A stretch of DNA of 64,000 nucleotides from Nautilus pompilius (GCA_018389105.1 JACATO010000611.1:248001-312000); one strand, 5' to 3'; counted from the first letter of the stretch, positions 43,791-59,210 are shown. Program-made: numbers and translations. The notes: generated by a model not told the origin, from the sequence alone.

Positions 43791-46398
43791 AGTCGGGTAT
43801 TTTTTGGGCGAAGTCTGTTTTCATTATTCTACTGTTTAAAAAAAAAAAAAAAATTTCCCTGTTAGTTGCTTTTTGTTTGCTCTATTCTTCACTTGTTTGG
43901 AATTTTAGCATCTGTATTATGAAAGGCCTGGCTTAATGAGATGGTTAGGATGATGAAAGAGAAAAGGAGTCGTTTGCCAGATTTCTACACTTAACTAGCA
44001 ACAAATGTTCCTATTGTGTGTGACCCCTGGCATACTCTCTAAGTGCACCAAATATTATCCAGTTGTATACTTCTTTGCGCCTGTACACACCTTATTAACG
44101 CCTTCCACCCCCTAAATATTGAGTAATACAGTATTTATAGAAGAAAAGAAGTCAACTTACAGACATCACCCTATGTAAAAATGGCATTTCAGTACATTAC
44201 TAAAAACTGATTAATTTTCAGTATTGTATTCAAGTTATATTTTTGGGGGACTATTGGGGCACCATGTATTCATCTGCTTTGTGTAATAGGTCTGCTATGG
44301 AGCAGTTCTCATTTAAACTATTAAATACTGTACATTAGCACACTATTCAAGTATTGTTTTTGGGCATTTCCTCTTATGAAAGGCAATATCTAAAAACTAA
44401 CCCTCACATCATTTCTCTCATGAAAGTTATAAATAAAAACAAATTATTTAAGTAAACCCAAGACAGTTTTTCCAAATAAGAAATATTTTTATTCAGACAA
44501 ACAACTTGTATCCAAATTTCTTGAAAATTATCAATACGAAGAGGTAAACTTTAATGTATATTATAATATCTTCTGTAAGTAGTAGTGTAGCATATTTTTT
44601 ATATTTTTTTCGATTTCTGATTATTATTATTTGTCACAAAATGAATAAGCACAGTACTAGATTTAACATCATAACCTATGCATGACTATGACTCTGAGCT
44701 TTATTTAAAGCCATAAATAAAATGCGTTTTTCTGTAGGTTTTCACAACAGTTTTTATGATACTGGTTCATTTCTTACAGTTGTATCCTGTGCTAAATTTT
44801 AGTGGAGAAACAACAAATCGCTGCGTAAATGTTTGCAATAAAATCAGCATCTGTGCTACAGCCAGCTAAGTAGGTGGGCAGAGAAGTATAAACTGTAGTC
44901 TTAGCATATAGTATATAATACAAGTTAATTTAAATTCCAGAAACTCGTATCATTTAATATATGTAAAATTAAGCTTGACTTCTGTCTCATGTCTCATCAT
45001 TCTTACACAGTTGTCTTGTAAAATAAACTAGTGTGAAGATTTGAAACTTTTAATTTGTTTTAGTGTTAGCATTCAAGTAATAATTATTAATTGGTTATTT
45101 TTATTATTTGCTGTTTTGGGTGACTATTTTGTTTTTAGTATAAATCATGATTCTTGAATGCATATTACTAACTTTTAATGTTATGAAGAATATAAAATAC
45201 ATTTTTAGTATGAAGGAAAATTAATCATGAATTCCCTGTGCTCCTTTTAGTAGCTAGCTTTGTGATGGATGCTTGATGGCAGGTAGTATAGTGAAACCAC
45301 AGGCAATTCTGTAACTACATAAGAAAAGTTAATTTCCAAAAAATGTTATGTTATAATAATGCAATAGCTGTAGATTTTAGGTAGTACCTTTTTAAATTTC
45401 TAAATATATTATATTATATATTATTTAAAAGTGTATAAAGAGACCTGTATATAAATGGATAGAATCGGAGCTATTGTATCTAATGAAAATAACTTTGTGA
45501 CTCTTAAAGTATTATACAAATAATTATGGAAACAGAGGATTTGCACAAGTAATGAATATTTGTAGCTGAGAAACATACATACAGTGCATTATTACAGTAA
45601 ATATATAAAAACAGAATGAATACATGTACAGTGAAGTAGTATTTGGTCTGTGAATCCTTTGCCTTATATAGAACATGACACCATGTTTCCATGCTCCCAT
45701 ACAAGTTATTAATGTATGACTGTGGATTTCTGCTCTAAATATTCTGTAGTTGTTTTCACAATTTATTCAAAGTATTTGTTTGCTATTTGACTTTCTTAGT
45801 AGCTATGTAACCACACACAGCCTTAATGATGTCCATATCAGAACCATCAGCCTCTCTATATTTCAGATAGTTTTTCACCATGTTAGCTATATGCTTGAGT
45901 CATTGTCAAATTAGAAGATTAATTCCTAGATGGAATAGAAAGTATCAGTATCTACTAGAACCCTTAATTTTTAGGTATGGTAAGAAATTATACTTGGGAA
46001 GTTCTCCAAACTGAGCTGTTCTGACTGGGATTTGAACTTTGGTTTCTAAACTTTAGAAATCCAACCTTTCAGATCCTTAACCCCAAAAGCTATCAATGAC
46101 TGCTGCAGTGGTTAAATAGATGTGGATACTAAAAAATAACATTCTAAGGACAGTTCATAACTGAATCTTAGGTATTAACTTTCAAATTAGGAACCATTTG
46201 AAGATTCTAAAATTTTGCTGACTGTAAAATTCTCTTTCATCAAAACAAACTAATTCTAAGTGTCTTAAAATTTATTATTTTTCTTAGAGTTTCAGTGAGA
46301 AAATTTCAATGAAAGGCAAACTTTGACTATGCTCGTAGTTTTACATCTCTAGTTTAGGCTAAATTAGAGTAAAAGTAAGTATAACTGAAAGAGAGAGA

Positions 46399-46432
<34 letters not shown>

Positions 46433-49400
46433 TTATTATTTCACTCATATTTTTGTTTCTAATGAGATCTGTAGTTTTGTGATTTGATAGTGTCACAACT
46501 ATGGAGATTCATTTTAAAACTTACACTGGTATGTTTACAATTTCAGTATAAATGTACAATCAATAATAAAAGTATGGAAAGAAGATTCGTAAAGTAACAT
46601 CCTAACGAATTATCAGAATTTCTAGGGCAAAAAGTATTTTGTCTAATAAATCTAAAAAGTCTCTTGAAGATGTAATTTAAATATCTAGTGAGCATTGCTC
46701 ATTTAAATTTCGTTGAGGCTTTTGATAATAAAGTTCCATATAAAGATTATTGGAAAAAAGTTAAGGTATTTGTGTACACTTTTGTTATGAATAAAGAACC
46801 TCTTAGAAAGTGTCAACACTGCTTACATACAATTAGTGGTGTGATAGTAAACAAGTATTTGTTCAGTTGGTGACAGTATGGTAATATTTTTAACTAAACC
46901 AATCTTTGCACAAATAAAATCAATTACATTAAGAGACTATTCTAAAACAGTAGGTAGTTTAAAAAACAATTGTACATTTGAACTACAATTCAAAACATGA
47001 ACAATGAGAAAAACGTGAACAAACAAATGCAGATAGCATGCAGTTAGAATACAATCTAAATTATCCCCCCTTTCCATCGCAGTTGGTAAACTGGTCAGAA
47101 ATAGTTAAGAAGGTTTAACAAAGTTAATCAGGGAATTTATTAAAATGAAATAAAATAAGATATAAACATTGGCTTAGTTTTTGTTTAATTTGGATGAAAA
47201 GCTCAGTAGTTAGCTTAATGTAAACTTAAATAATTATTCCTTGCTTAATGCTAATTAAAAATAGTGCTTCAGTTAACTAAGGTTAAAGACAAAGTTCCAT
47301 TATATATGTTTAAAAAAATAATTTGAAATCAACTAAAATGGAATAAAAATTAAATAGCCAGGTGGATTTGATCATTGGGAAAAAGGCATGATATTTCATA
47401 ATTTCTATTACGTGTACATACATTTTCAATAAAATGCATTTACTATTTTTATTTATTTTCAGGAAAATAAGTGTCTGGATTGATTCGTATGTATGAAATC
47501 TGGAAGTGAAGGTTATTTGGTTAAGGATATTGTCAAAGAAGAATGATAGTCATATCACCGCCTAGTTTTTTTCTTGCCAACCCTATTTTAATTTTTCTTT
47601 TAGAAATCCATTACATGAAAATTTTCCCTTTTTATTTATGACCTGGGAATTGACTGGCTGAATTTTTTTTTTAAATTTGTAAATTTGCTATATTAGTATA
47701 ATAAGAAACAGTGAGAAAGAAAATCAGCTTTTGATTTTCAGAAGCTGAGCAGGTAATGTTAGAAGGTCATCTGTTTAATGTTTCTATACTGATATGGACA
47801 ACCTGATATTATTTTCAATTGTGACTTAGTTTTCTACTATAAGTAGCTCCACTGATTCTATCTCCCTTTCTTTTGTTATGTTCACTTGCCTTCTGTGTAA
47901 GGGAAAAAACCATCATTCATGGCATTTTTCTGTGTGCCTAAAAATAATTAGTTTGCAGCCAACAGTAAAACAAAATCTTTTAGCGAATTCATTGCTTTTT
48001 TAAACTATACCTAGCCAGTTGTGTACTAATTTAATCTAATTATACTTTCTAGCTGAGATTTACTAATTGCTTTTATTATGAGATTTTCTAATGGAATATT
48101 TAGTTTTGCAGTGAAAAGCTATTGAAATGCTAAAGTACAAAAAGATCTCCTATAAGTTATGGTTACTAATATTGCAAATAAACTTGTTAGTGCTCGAGAT
48201 TATTAAGAGATCTGGTACTAATATTAAAAAGATAAGGCACTAAAATACATCTCTAGCAACAGCTTATATATTAAATATCAAATGCTTACAACTTGTTCGT
48301 ATGAATATTAACGCCCCTCTTTCCAGAAGTTTATACCAGTTGTTTGCCATATGGATTATCTTGCTCTCTTTTTTTAATGTGATAACAGATAAGTTCTGTC
48401 CAATGTGGTGTTGCCACTTAAACGAAAACGTATGTGCTGAATCTCAGCTGTAGTCTATGAAATTGTTTTATAGTAGTAGCACATATTGTACATAGTGCGT
48501 ACTTGAATAGATGTAGCAGACCTTAAAAGCACATTCAGTTTGCTCAAAATTTATGTTGTTAATGTACTATTAAGAATTTCCTGCCATGAAGGTAAGCTTC
48601 ACCTGAAAAAGAATACTCAATACTCCAGGTAAAGTTTCATTAATTAAATGAAAAAACAAAATTATACCACAAATTGTCAGTGAACTTTTAAATAATTCAA
48701 CTTTTATATTAAGAAAGTATAACCATTCGACATAAAGTGATTTTGTCAGTACTAAAACTACGAGAAGATCATGGGGGAAACTTTTGAATTAAGTGTATTT
48801 GTGATTGATATGACATTTGATGAAAATGGTACAAATTATTTTCTTCAGGTTAAGTCAGACTGATTTATTCTAAATAATTAGAGTTTACTCAAGTACAAAA
48901 TATGCCATGCAATTGCTTTGTTTGTGCTGCCATTTCACAGGTAAAACTATTACTAGGGTGATGGATACAAAATCTGACAATACCTCCCAAAAGAGAACTT
49001 TTGCAAATGGCCAGAATTGTTTCTTTGATAAGTAGTATTTAAAGTAGATGATAATGTACAAAGTATTCAGTAATAGACTAGAAAGTATAAATAAAACTTC
49101 ACAGCAAGAGAAAAAAATGTCAGTACTAAAGATAACAAAGACAAGAAAGGTTTGAGATTTGGATTATTGAATTAGTTTCTCTATATAAGAATATCACTAA
49201 TTCTACCAGAATGTTACCTCGATGAACTACATTGTTTTCTGATATTCAAGTTTGTATAATCATAATTTGTTTATTTTATCTAAAATTTTTTTTAAAAAAA
49301 ATAGGGCATTCTTAAAATGCAGTTATTTTAAAGTTGTGATGTTAAAGGAAATGATATATTCAAATGTTTTATGGTTTTGTCACAAATTACAATATCCATC

Positions 49401-51200
49401 ATTTAGTGGTCAAAATATGAATTGGATTGCCTTTTAATATCTTTATACTAAAATGTGAAGTTTAGGGCTGAGGATGCTAAGTCTTATTGCTTTGATTGCT
49501 CAGTCAATAGCGAGATGAGCTAGCTACACTATAAATGTGAAGTTTAAGGCTCAACATGCCATCTTTACATATCACTATTTTATTTAAATTTTATATCAAA
49601 TGTTTATATATATATAGAGAGAGAGAAACTGATGTCTGCCTACAGTTAAGCAGCATCTTTAGTTTATTTTTTATGTTTATTAGTATTTATATATATATAT
49701 ATAAAAATAGGCATTCAGATTATTCAGATAACATTAAATAATATAAATTTTTTTCATGGAGAGAGAATTAGAATTATAACAGTTATTCTGTATAAAAATA
49801 TTGGTATTAATTAGTTGATAAGAAATGTCAATTAAATATTTTTGATAGTCATTTATTTATACATAGGTTTTAGAACTTTCTGGTCCTTTGACCATAAATG
49901 AATGGATATTTAACTTAGCTATGAAAGTATTGATATTATAATTTTTCGTTACTGTTGAAAAATCACTGATTGACTAACTTAGCTTCTTTTTGTTTAATTT
50001 AATCTATTTCTCACCAAGCCTACAATAAACACAAAAACTGCAAGTTTAGAGATCAAAGAGATAGAATAATAAAAGACTTTAGGGATTTCAGAAGTCTTGT
50101 CACTAGAGTAGTCCTTCAGTGCTAGTAATACAATACATTCTCTAAACAAATGTGCCAAACATTCTGACTATAGTACCCAACCCAATCAGTTTTTTTAATT
50201 CAAGCAGATAGTGGAAGAATTTACAGATTTGGTACAGCAGAACTACTAGGATAGATGTGCTTTGTGTACAAAAAGCTGCTATCTATATGCTATTCAACAC
50301 TGGCATTTTTCAATGGATGGTCAACAGTTAGAGACTTGAGGAAGCCTTTTTTTTTAAAAAGTTTCCAGACAACTTTGTGTAGATTCAAAATCACTTGTCC
50401 TTTAACATGAATAAAAGCACTTGTGCTAAGCCAGTGCTGATTTATTAGTCCAAGTACATAGCTAAGAGTGTTCTTTGAGAGCAACTTGTATAGAACATTC
50501 TCTGTAAGGTTTAGAGGCTGATAAAACTTTTAATTTTATAGTTTTTATTTTTTTAAAAAATTAGTTTTTAAATATCTTTAGGCTACGACTCAGAAAGAAC
50601 TAGTTTAGCTTCATTTATGTTGAGTGGATATTTTTGACTTGACAAAACTGAAACTGTGCTGTTGCCATCATCACTGGTTGTGGACTGATCCAAAACACAG
50701 TTTATTAAGCATTAATTAATTAATAGCATAAACATAATGATATATTAAAAGTGTTTGAATAAAATTTCACCTTTAATTAAAGTCATGCTTATTGCTTTTA
50801 TTAATTTCAAACAAGGTGTGGCATGCTTGTAGTTTTAAGACAAAGGAGTCTCAGATTTCTATTTACCAGAGTGATGGCATGAATAGCAAGTGCTTTTCTG
50901 GATTATTATAAAAAAATTAGAAAAAATTATAAATTTATTTGTTATATCTCTAATAGAATTTGTTTTGTAGGCAACAGATTCATGTTGCTTGTTTTTTAAT
51001 GTGCTTTTTATGTAATTGTAATGTTAGAAGTATTTTATTAGGCGTAGCTATATGAAGAAGTTTGTTTTAATATATTTTATTCTACCAAAGGCTTTTCTTT
51101 CTTGTTTTATTCAACCAACACATTTTAAAAATATTTTATTTTACATTTTTTTAAACTTACGGTATATTCACTAAAATTGTTCAGTCTACATCATAAACAG
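43791..51200 (+). other. Long AT-rich non-coding stretch, first part
   Basis: No exon with family motifs was recognised. An AAT microsatellite is at 46402-46431 and a GA/TA tract near 49601-49626. It is probably the 5' intron of the ATPase gene, inferred from the splice acceptor at 59210. Confidence 0.4.
46402..46431. repeat. AAT microsatellite
   Basis: Ten uninterrupted AAT units. Confidence 0.95.
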
Positions 51201-51850
51201 TATTTATGCATAGTGTTTCATATAAAATGCCATGATTTTACACATGTACTGCCACCAAATTATTAATGTCTGTACCCTTTCCAAGTAGTCATTCTTATCA
51301 ATGTAATCAAAAAAAGAAAAAAGGAGGACCCTGTTTGGAGAGATTGTGTACTGTTTGTTGACACCATTATTCAAATGGAAGTACACCCCATCAGGATATC
51401 ATAACACTTCAATAATGGAAGAATCAACTTCCATCAACTCCAAAAATCTGTCACCAAGAGTTTGCTATTTTTCTTTGCTCACTCCTTGGAATTCTCAAGA
51501 TTGTTTTTGACCCACACCTCCATTGATAAATTGTGCAAAGGTTTTCAGGGATTGTTAATCACTGTGAATATCTTGAATGGTCTCATTGATATGTACAGTT
51601 GGATGACAACAATATGGTTAGTCCACACACAACACCGCCTTTGTTCTGACATTACTGAACAAACCCATGAATGGACTTATTTGGGGCTCATTGGGTAATA
51701 AACTCCTTTCTGAACTTCCTCTGCATTATCAGGACTGTTTTTGTCTTAATGAACCACTCAACAACAAGTTTGGTTTTCCACTGCATAGCTAACCTGCAAT
51801 CTACTGTTTTCCATCTAAAGATGCCACAATTGACAACAAATGAAATATGC
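51201..51850 (-). mobile_element. Relic of an IS630-Tc1-mariner transposase
   Basis: On the minus strand the block VVEWFIKTKTVLIMQRKFRK (about 51740-51800) matches the N-terminal start of a widespread arthropod transposase family, and VYFHLNNGVNKQYTI (about 51330-51380) matches its HLNGYVNKQN block. Stops and frameshifts separate them and the C-terminal part is missing. No terminal repeats were found. Confidence 0.7.
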
Positions 51851-54800
51851 CACATCTTTAGACTTTTCTCTGTATAGTAGTACCATGTTTGTCATTAATT
51901 GTTTGTTAATAACAAATGTGTAAAAAAAAATGGTGCTTCACCTGAAGCAACTTGTAGGTAAGCAAATTAAAATTAAATACCAAACTCAACTCACCTAACA
52001 TTTTCAAAACACCTCTCACCTTATTGTAAAAGCCTGCCAGTTTTAATGTACTTTTGGTGCACTTCATTTGACTACTGTGACAGATACTCTTTAAGAACTT
52101 AATCATAGCTGTAACATTTATGTAGTTATTTTTTACACTTATACCACCATTCATATGGAATAGACATCAGTTATTTCTTATCAGGAGAATATTTCAGGGA
52201 AGACAAAGATAGTGCCTTTATTAAAAATAATTTACTGGTTTTCAAACCGTTATTTTAAATTGTTTACTTTTTCAGGTGCAAGTTTGTCAGTTCATCTTCA
52301 GATAAGTGAATTTTCATCACATAGTAATCTTGTCATATATATACTGAGATGATTGCTGAATTTGAGTCTGTGAATGTGTTGCCATGTTATCTTGTGTTTG
52401 TCCTTGAGCCTGAAAAATCTGTTATTGATGTGTTTTGTTATGCATAACTTTTACTTGTTGGTCTTGTTTGATAAAGATATCTGGCTACCCCCCCAAAAAA
52501 AAGACTCACGCTTGCAGTTTATCCATGTATTAAAGCACTACATTATTTTTTTCACTCACTCAAGTGCAGATTAAAACAAAAATTTTTTTCTGTTTTTTTT
52601 CTACGTGATTTTCCTAAGGTAGTTAGGGTCTTAGTCTTGTGCTGTACAGGCGTTCGTGTGTTGTTTTGAAGATTTTTTATATCTGCCAAGATGCCAAACA
52701 ATAGGATTGATATATTACTCTTCTGTTTCTAAGACAGATATACATCTGATTACCAGCTGTCCATTTTGTGCTTGGTAAGTTAACCAATAATCTTTTTGGT
52801 TAATGTTATGCAGCACTTCATTTAAAATTGTGCACAGATATAGTGTACACAACTGATTGTTGAAGACCTTCAGCAATCTGCCTCTCTCTTTATCTTCATT
52901 CTGACCAGACAATCATCACTCAGTCACATATCAGAAGAAATGTCATAGCCACTACTCTGCTTTATACATCTTTGGCTATTCAGGAAATGCTCAAATTAAT
53001 CTTCCAGACTTCTGTACTTTCAGTTTCCTAATCCATGATTATATTTTAACAATTTATTTAATAATTTGGTCCATTATTTGTAAAAGATTTTTCTTTAAAT
53101 TGAGCAATGTTTTTTCCTAACTTTTATTAGCTCTTGATTGTAATTTGTTCATGGCTGCTTTTCAGAAAATTTAACTTTTCATCTGTTTACTGGTTGCCTC
53201 AATTACCATGATATATATATATATATGATAAAGAATCATTTACTCTATGGTAACTTTATCTGTAATATAATAATATACAGGGAAACAAGAGCTGGAAATT
53301 TGTCACTGCTAAAGATTCTTAAACATTAGTGTTAGAAGTACAACACTAAATTAAAATTTTATATTTTCTGTCACAAAACCAATATCTATGTAGATTTATT
53401 TTATCTTTTTATTCTGATAAAAATTATAAAGTATGATAAAATTAATCAATAATGCATATATTCAGTAATTTTATCTGCTGATTAAAACACAAATAATTAG
53501 AAATTTTTAGCAAAATTTGTTTTTTTGTAATTTTGAGTAATTTGAAATAGATGAGCAGACATCTTTTTGTTTTTCATGTGGTCTGGTGGCTAAAACCTAG
53601 CATTAAAAAATGTCTTCCCACTGAGTTAGTTTTGCAGCTCCTGACAAAATACAAAACTTCATTCCTTTTTCTTCTTGAAATGTAAGACTAAGTGTACATC
53701 TTTATTATGGAGTTACGAGTTTTATATTGTTGAGTGCATTTGGACTATGCAAAGAGAGCAATGAAAACACGTTTTGAAAATATAAGGTGCTTTTATTTTA
53801 GTCAAAAGATGTTTTTTTTATGAAAGTGTTCAGCATCTGTATTTTGTGGTGGTACATCATTAGAAGATTGTTCAAGCATTGATCAGCCTTGTTTTATACC
53901 ATGGCAGAGTTGATCATGAGAAATGTACAGATGTGTTGAAATTGTGAGGATTATATTAAACCGTATTAGGAATATTGCTAGATGTTGGTCTTCAAAGTCA
54001 TGCTGTCTTCTTTACTTTAAAAAACAATTCCTATCAAAGATGAGACCATTGAGCCTCAAATCTTGGTTGGGATGATTAATATTTGGACAATTATCTTTAT
54101 TTTCAGTATGTTTAAGATATAAATACTTGATAGTTTAGTGAACTTTGATCTAATAAAATATAGTTTACTATCATGTGTTTCTTGAGATTTTAAAGCTGTT
54201 ATTTGTTACAAACAGGTAGTGTTCCCATGTCAAGTAATTCTCTTGTTTTTTTTAGATTTTGCATTGTTTAATGAACTGATTGGTATACTAATAAAAATTA
54301 ATGCCAAACTTTCATACAAATATTGTTTTCAGATAATGATTATGGTGTGAGTTAACCAAATTTATCTATTTGTTTACAAAATGTTTTTTTTAGATTTGAA
54401 ATTTTGATGAAAATGTTTTGTGCAAAAAGTTTTTTTTTTTTTTTTGTATTTATATGGCGCCAATTTTTATATGGAAAACTTAAGCAATTTGTGAATAAAA
54501 ATCTTGCAGTATACCTTAATTGTGCAAGGTAAAATGGGTTTAAAATCCATTAAAATATCTACCACTTGTTTTTTAATCATTATTTCATATATGGAATAGA
54601 TAGATATGAAGGTAGATGGAAAGTAAAAGGTTTAAGATTATAGTAAAATAAATACAAATCAGTTTATATTAAAAACATGTAAAAGTTGTATGTAGTCCTT
54701 ACAAACATTAAATGTGATCTAATTGGAAGGCTTATGTTAAAACATCTTGTCACATGTTCCTTTTTTAGTTGCATAACATATGGAACATTCTCTTGCTGTT

Positions 54801-57100
54801 ATCACAGAATCAGTTTTGTACTGATAAGTAAAGTTTGATTGACATTTAGTAAGTATGGATAGAATATACAGAGAAAAAATATGCAGACTGCAATTAATAC
54901 AGTAGATATTTTCTTTCCTTGAATTTCCCAATTCATTTTGTATTTTTAACTTGTAAAATTCAACAGTGATTTTGAAGATTTTAATTAATTACATCTATTT
55001 AAAAGCTATTATTTCTTAAATATTGTGATTGATAGTTGTTAAAATACTCAAAAATTATCCATCATGTCTTAAATACCAAAATTGTAAATTTCAAAAATTT
55101 TAAAATTTAAATCTTATCATCATCAGCTTTTTATAGGAAAGAGTCATATCAATGTTAAACTTCTATATTTGGAACACTTATTTTGTTTTAGTTGTAAATG
55201 GTCTCTGACATAAATGAAAAATTTGTTTAAAAAACATTCTGATATATTGAAGAAATTAACCATTACCTCTGACTACTAGTATATCAAACACATTAAAAAT
55301 AATTTTTTGTTGTTTTATTTTTATATTGAAAATTATAATTACTGTACGCATATTTTTCATCTGTACAGTTTAGAGTTTATAGCACAATATCACAAAGCAT
55401 GTACTATTATTAAGCATCTTTTTCCATGTGAATAATTTGTTTAGATAAAAAGTAATCTACTGGGTCTTTGCCTAGGCAGAAAGTGAGATTCTATTCTCAT
55501 ATCTTCTGTTTTCTTTATTTGCAATTGATGAAAAGACTTATGAAGCCATTTTGTTTCCATAGTAAGTTTGAAGCTTTGTGATTATTACCTTAGAAACAGT
55601 ATTACACTACTTTCAGGGAAATTTTATGCAGCATTTTTGTTGGCTAATCTCTGTCTCTTGGTTGGCAATGTCACTGAATGCTTGATAGCAATTAAGTTTG
55701 AAGTACTCTGTCTGAAAACATCTCCAAAGTTTTCATAACTTCTGGAGGTTTCCTCTCTTTTTTTGTGGCTTGATTGCACTCCAGGCACCAGCATCAAGAT
55801 AAACAGTTAGTTTTTTTTTTCAAGTCACTAGTTTTATCATTGGAAAACTGAGTTAGAACCATTATATTTGCAAAGGATTTGATACCAAAGACTGTTTATC
55901 AAGAGTTGCTTTGTTGGCTCAAGGATTTATTATTTTCTCATGCAGAACTGTACTTCAGCCTTCTTGCCTTTTGATCTTCACAAACAGTATGTAGTGGTTC
56001 AGCATTTTGGATAGTAAATCTGTTAGTAAAACAACTCATCACAAAAGTCTTATTAGTTTTTTTTTTTTTTTTGTGATTTTCATACTCTGACTTAAATCAT
56101 TTCTCAGATATTTAATCTTTTTCACCTGATCTCTGGAAGATCTTCACATTCCACAGTAGGGAAACTGTCTATTCTTCAGGAGAGTCTGCATTTTTAATGG
56201 TATTGGAACAAGCTAAAGCATTGCTTTACATCAACATAATATGTACCAAAAAGGTAACAAAGTTTTTCATTGTTTTCTAATAAAGCAATTCAGCTATTCA
56301 CGTGCACATAATGACACTAGACAGCAAAGATAGTTATGGAAAGAAGCTGCTATATATTTGATTGTACAAATCATACAACAGAAACAAATGTGTGGTATGC
56401 CATAAAATTATTATTTCTCTATTGCTATAAATTTGTCATTGGAGTTAGAACTACATTTTATACCTCCAACAAAAATTAACTTTGTACAACATGACACATT
56501 CAAGAAGATAGAACATTTGATCTCAAAAAGCCAAAAATAAATTTGCTCTAAAATTGGTAATAATTTAAACCAGTCTGTTGCTTTGTCAGTTATGATTTAA
56601 TTCAAGTAAAGAACTGGCCCATTTAATTTAGTTCTTTATAATTAACATAAGTAAGTTTAAATCAAATTTTTTCTATACTCTGGTTGTTATTAATTCTGTA
56701 TTCTAAATGTTTTGTTGATAAATTGTAATTTTTTTCTTTCTGAAATTGCATCGTAAATTGTCAATATTTTAATTTTTAGAATATTTAATGTTTATACCAA
56801 CTGAAGTCAAGTACTGATTACTGGCTTCCCGCTATCGATTAAATGTTACAATTCTAAGTTTTTTTAAGCTATATGAAAAATTATTATGTTGTATTCTCTG
56901 ATCTTTCATAAGTATGTTCTTTCTGTATTTTCATGTTTATATTTTTATCATCTTGGTAGTTTTAAAATTAAAACAGTATTATTTATTTTAAATAAAAACT
57001 ATATTCAGAGTTTTGGCATAGTATGAAGATAGTTCATTTAATTCCAAGACCAATGTTGTAGTGTAAGAAGTATCAACAAGATGGCACCACCATCACAAAT
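51851..57100 (+). other. Long AT-rich non-coding stretch, second part
   Basis: No coding exon, RNA gene or clear transposon was recognised. Short TA and poly-T tracts are present (about 53211-53226, 54431-54446, 56057-56072). Confidence 0.5.
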
Positions 57101-58060
57101 GAATCATTATCATATGCTTGTTTTGAAGACACTGTAAGAAATGTGTGGAAGCTCAATTTGCTCATAGAACTTTTGTAGTACAGATTTTTGCTGTAATTGT
57201 TGAGATAGACATTTCACTACAAACGAAATGTGCCATTCATTATTGTATATGGTGTGGATTGACTTCTACTGCCATTCTTGCTAAAATGAAACTGACTTAT
57301 GGAGATGACTGTCTAACAAGAACGACAATGTTTTAAGTGGCATAAGCACTTCATAGAATGATGTTATTTGCATGTTTATGGTTGACCAGAGCAAGTAGTG
57401 TGAGCTGAAGAATTGGTTTATCAAGATGGTTGTGTCTAACATGTCTAGCTGAAGTTGGAAGTGCTCATGCCATTCTTTCAAAGCACTTGTACATGACAAG
57501 ACTATGCACTTATTGGATATGCCACTATTTGATAGTTGAACCAAAATGAGTGGAATATTCACAGCAGATACTTTCACATTTCAAAAAGCATAGTGATAAC
57601 TTTTCAGTGCATAAATAATGAGATCAGGGTTGTTTCATTATGATCCTTCCTGATTCCAAACAATGAGAAATTTGGTGTAGCAAAGTTAGCCACTCATCTT
57701 TTCTTACTGCTGATATCCTCATTATGCACTTTATGAATCATGGAATGCTGTCACTGGTTCAAACCACACATTCTCAGGAAAAAAATTGTACAAAGTAACT
57801 ATGAGAAATGGTTTGAAATGCTGCAGAGTACATGGCATCTTCATGGCAATGCACCACTTCATATTGTTGGACGTAACACATGATACCAGAACTGAAATTT
57901 TAGCTTATCCTAAACTCAGAAGATACCAATTTGTTTACATCGAGAAGGTTTTGGTGTGGTATAATGAGCAAAATTTTTACTCTGCTCAAAGTTGGTCTCC
58001 AAGCACAATTTGGTGTTTGGATTCAACTTTGGAAGAAGTGTAAATAACTACATGAAGACT
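57101..58060 (+). mobile_element. Degenerate mariner-like transposase, C-terminally incomplete
   Basis: Plus-strand frames contain AKMKLTYGDDCLTRTTMF then WHKHF (about 57270-57345), matching the YGDECLSRTRVFEWHKRF helix-turn-helix region of a common mariner subfamily. Further on, HLHGNAPLHI (about 57834-57863) matches the HHDNAPAHT catalytic block with the Asp lost. Frames are interrupted throughout. It is a different subfamily from the copies at 14.4 and 33.6 kb. Confidence 0.75.
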
Positions 58061-58299
58061 TCAGCAGATGAGTGGTATGCATATATTATACCATCAGGCT
58101 TCAAATTAAATGAACAGCTTTGTTTTTGTGTGCACTGCCTTGTCATGTCATGTTAATTTTTCCAAACCCATAAATGAATGTATTTGACTGAAATTTAATA
58201 TATGTTAGACATCTAGATGGGCACATAACCAGTGAGCACTATCACCATGCTGAAAACAGGCAGATCTCATGAAATTTCTTCATTTACCTAAGGTCATGT

Positions 58300-58936
58300 T
58301 ATAGGAAATTCTTAGTGTGGTCAGGGTCAATGACAAATTGCCAAAGATCTTGTCGTTTCTCGTGTATCTGTGGCCAATATTATTACTAAGCGTATCAAGG
58401 TGAATATCACTGCTGCATCAAAGCAATCTGGAAATCCTTCAACAGTGATACCACAACAAGAATACATCATTGCTCACCACATTTACATTTACTGTCAAGA
58501 TTTTCTTGTTATTGTCCATCCAACAGAAATAATCAAAAGAATGGTCCAACATAATTTTACCAACTTGGCTACAAAGGTTGTATAGCACATAGGAAACATT
58601 CTATCCAATAGAAAGAAAGCATTTGAAAGGTCTGGTTAGGGTACAAGTTTGATGAGATTCTCAAGTATTGGCAAGGTACACCCTGATTCGACCAAGCTTA
58701 AACAATTCATATCTGGAACTTGCACTTGGGGTTTCAAGAAAACCGCAAAAACATTCAATTTCAATGTCTTCAGGTGGCAGGTGTGATGTGGTTAGACTAA
58801 AATCTTGCATGGTATTTTTCATAGGAACAGATATGGGGAATCTGGATCAGATTATGATTCGAAATTTACTTGATTCATTGCCAAAATATGTACAAGATTT
58901 TTGTGTTACAAAAGATTGCTTAACCAAGTATTGACA
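58300..58936 (+). mobile_element. Tc1-like transposase relic with internal loss
   Basis: The frame QIAKDLVVSRVSVANII (about 58340-58390) matches the paired-like DNA-binding domain of Tc1 transposases. The frame ending LLDSLPKYVQDFCVTKDCLT then KY and stop at 58932-58934 matches the family C-terminus (LVDSMPRR-x-QAV-x-x-x-x-G-x-T-K-Y). The distance between them is too short for an intact catalytic domain. It abuts the mariner relic, so this is a small transposon cluster. Confidence 0.65.
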
Positions 58937-59210
58937 CAAGAATTTCACTTTATTGCTTGTGTTTAATGTGGTTAAAATTTTTCCTGAAAAGATAATATAT
59001 GGCATCCATCTTGCAATGATGCACAGTATTTGTATTGAAGAATCTAAATCTGGAAAATACTTTTAAAAGGATTCATGTCAAAGATGTTAAAAATTATGTA
59101 TTTTCTAAGTATTATTTGTTTTGTATTTAATACATTTTTTTTTTCTTGTTAAAAATATTTTGTTAAACATACTTAAAAGTTAATTTATAACTTTTTTAAT
59201 TCTATTTTAG

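Noticed and set aside
49440..49560. A-box-like TAGCTAGCTCATCTCG on the minus strand, possible tRNA-derived SINE
   Set aside because: No B box at proper spacing and no tail or repeat ends.
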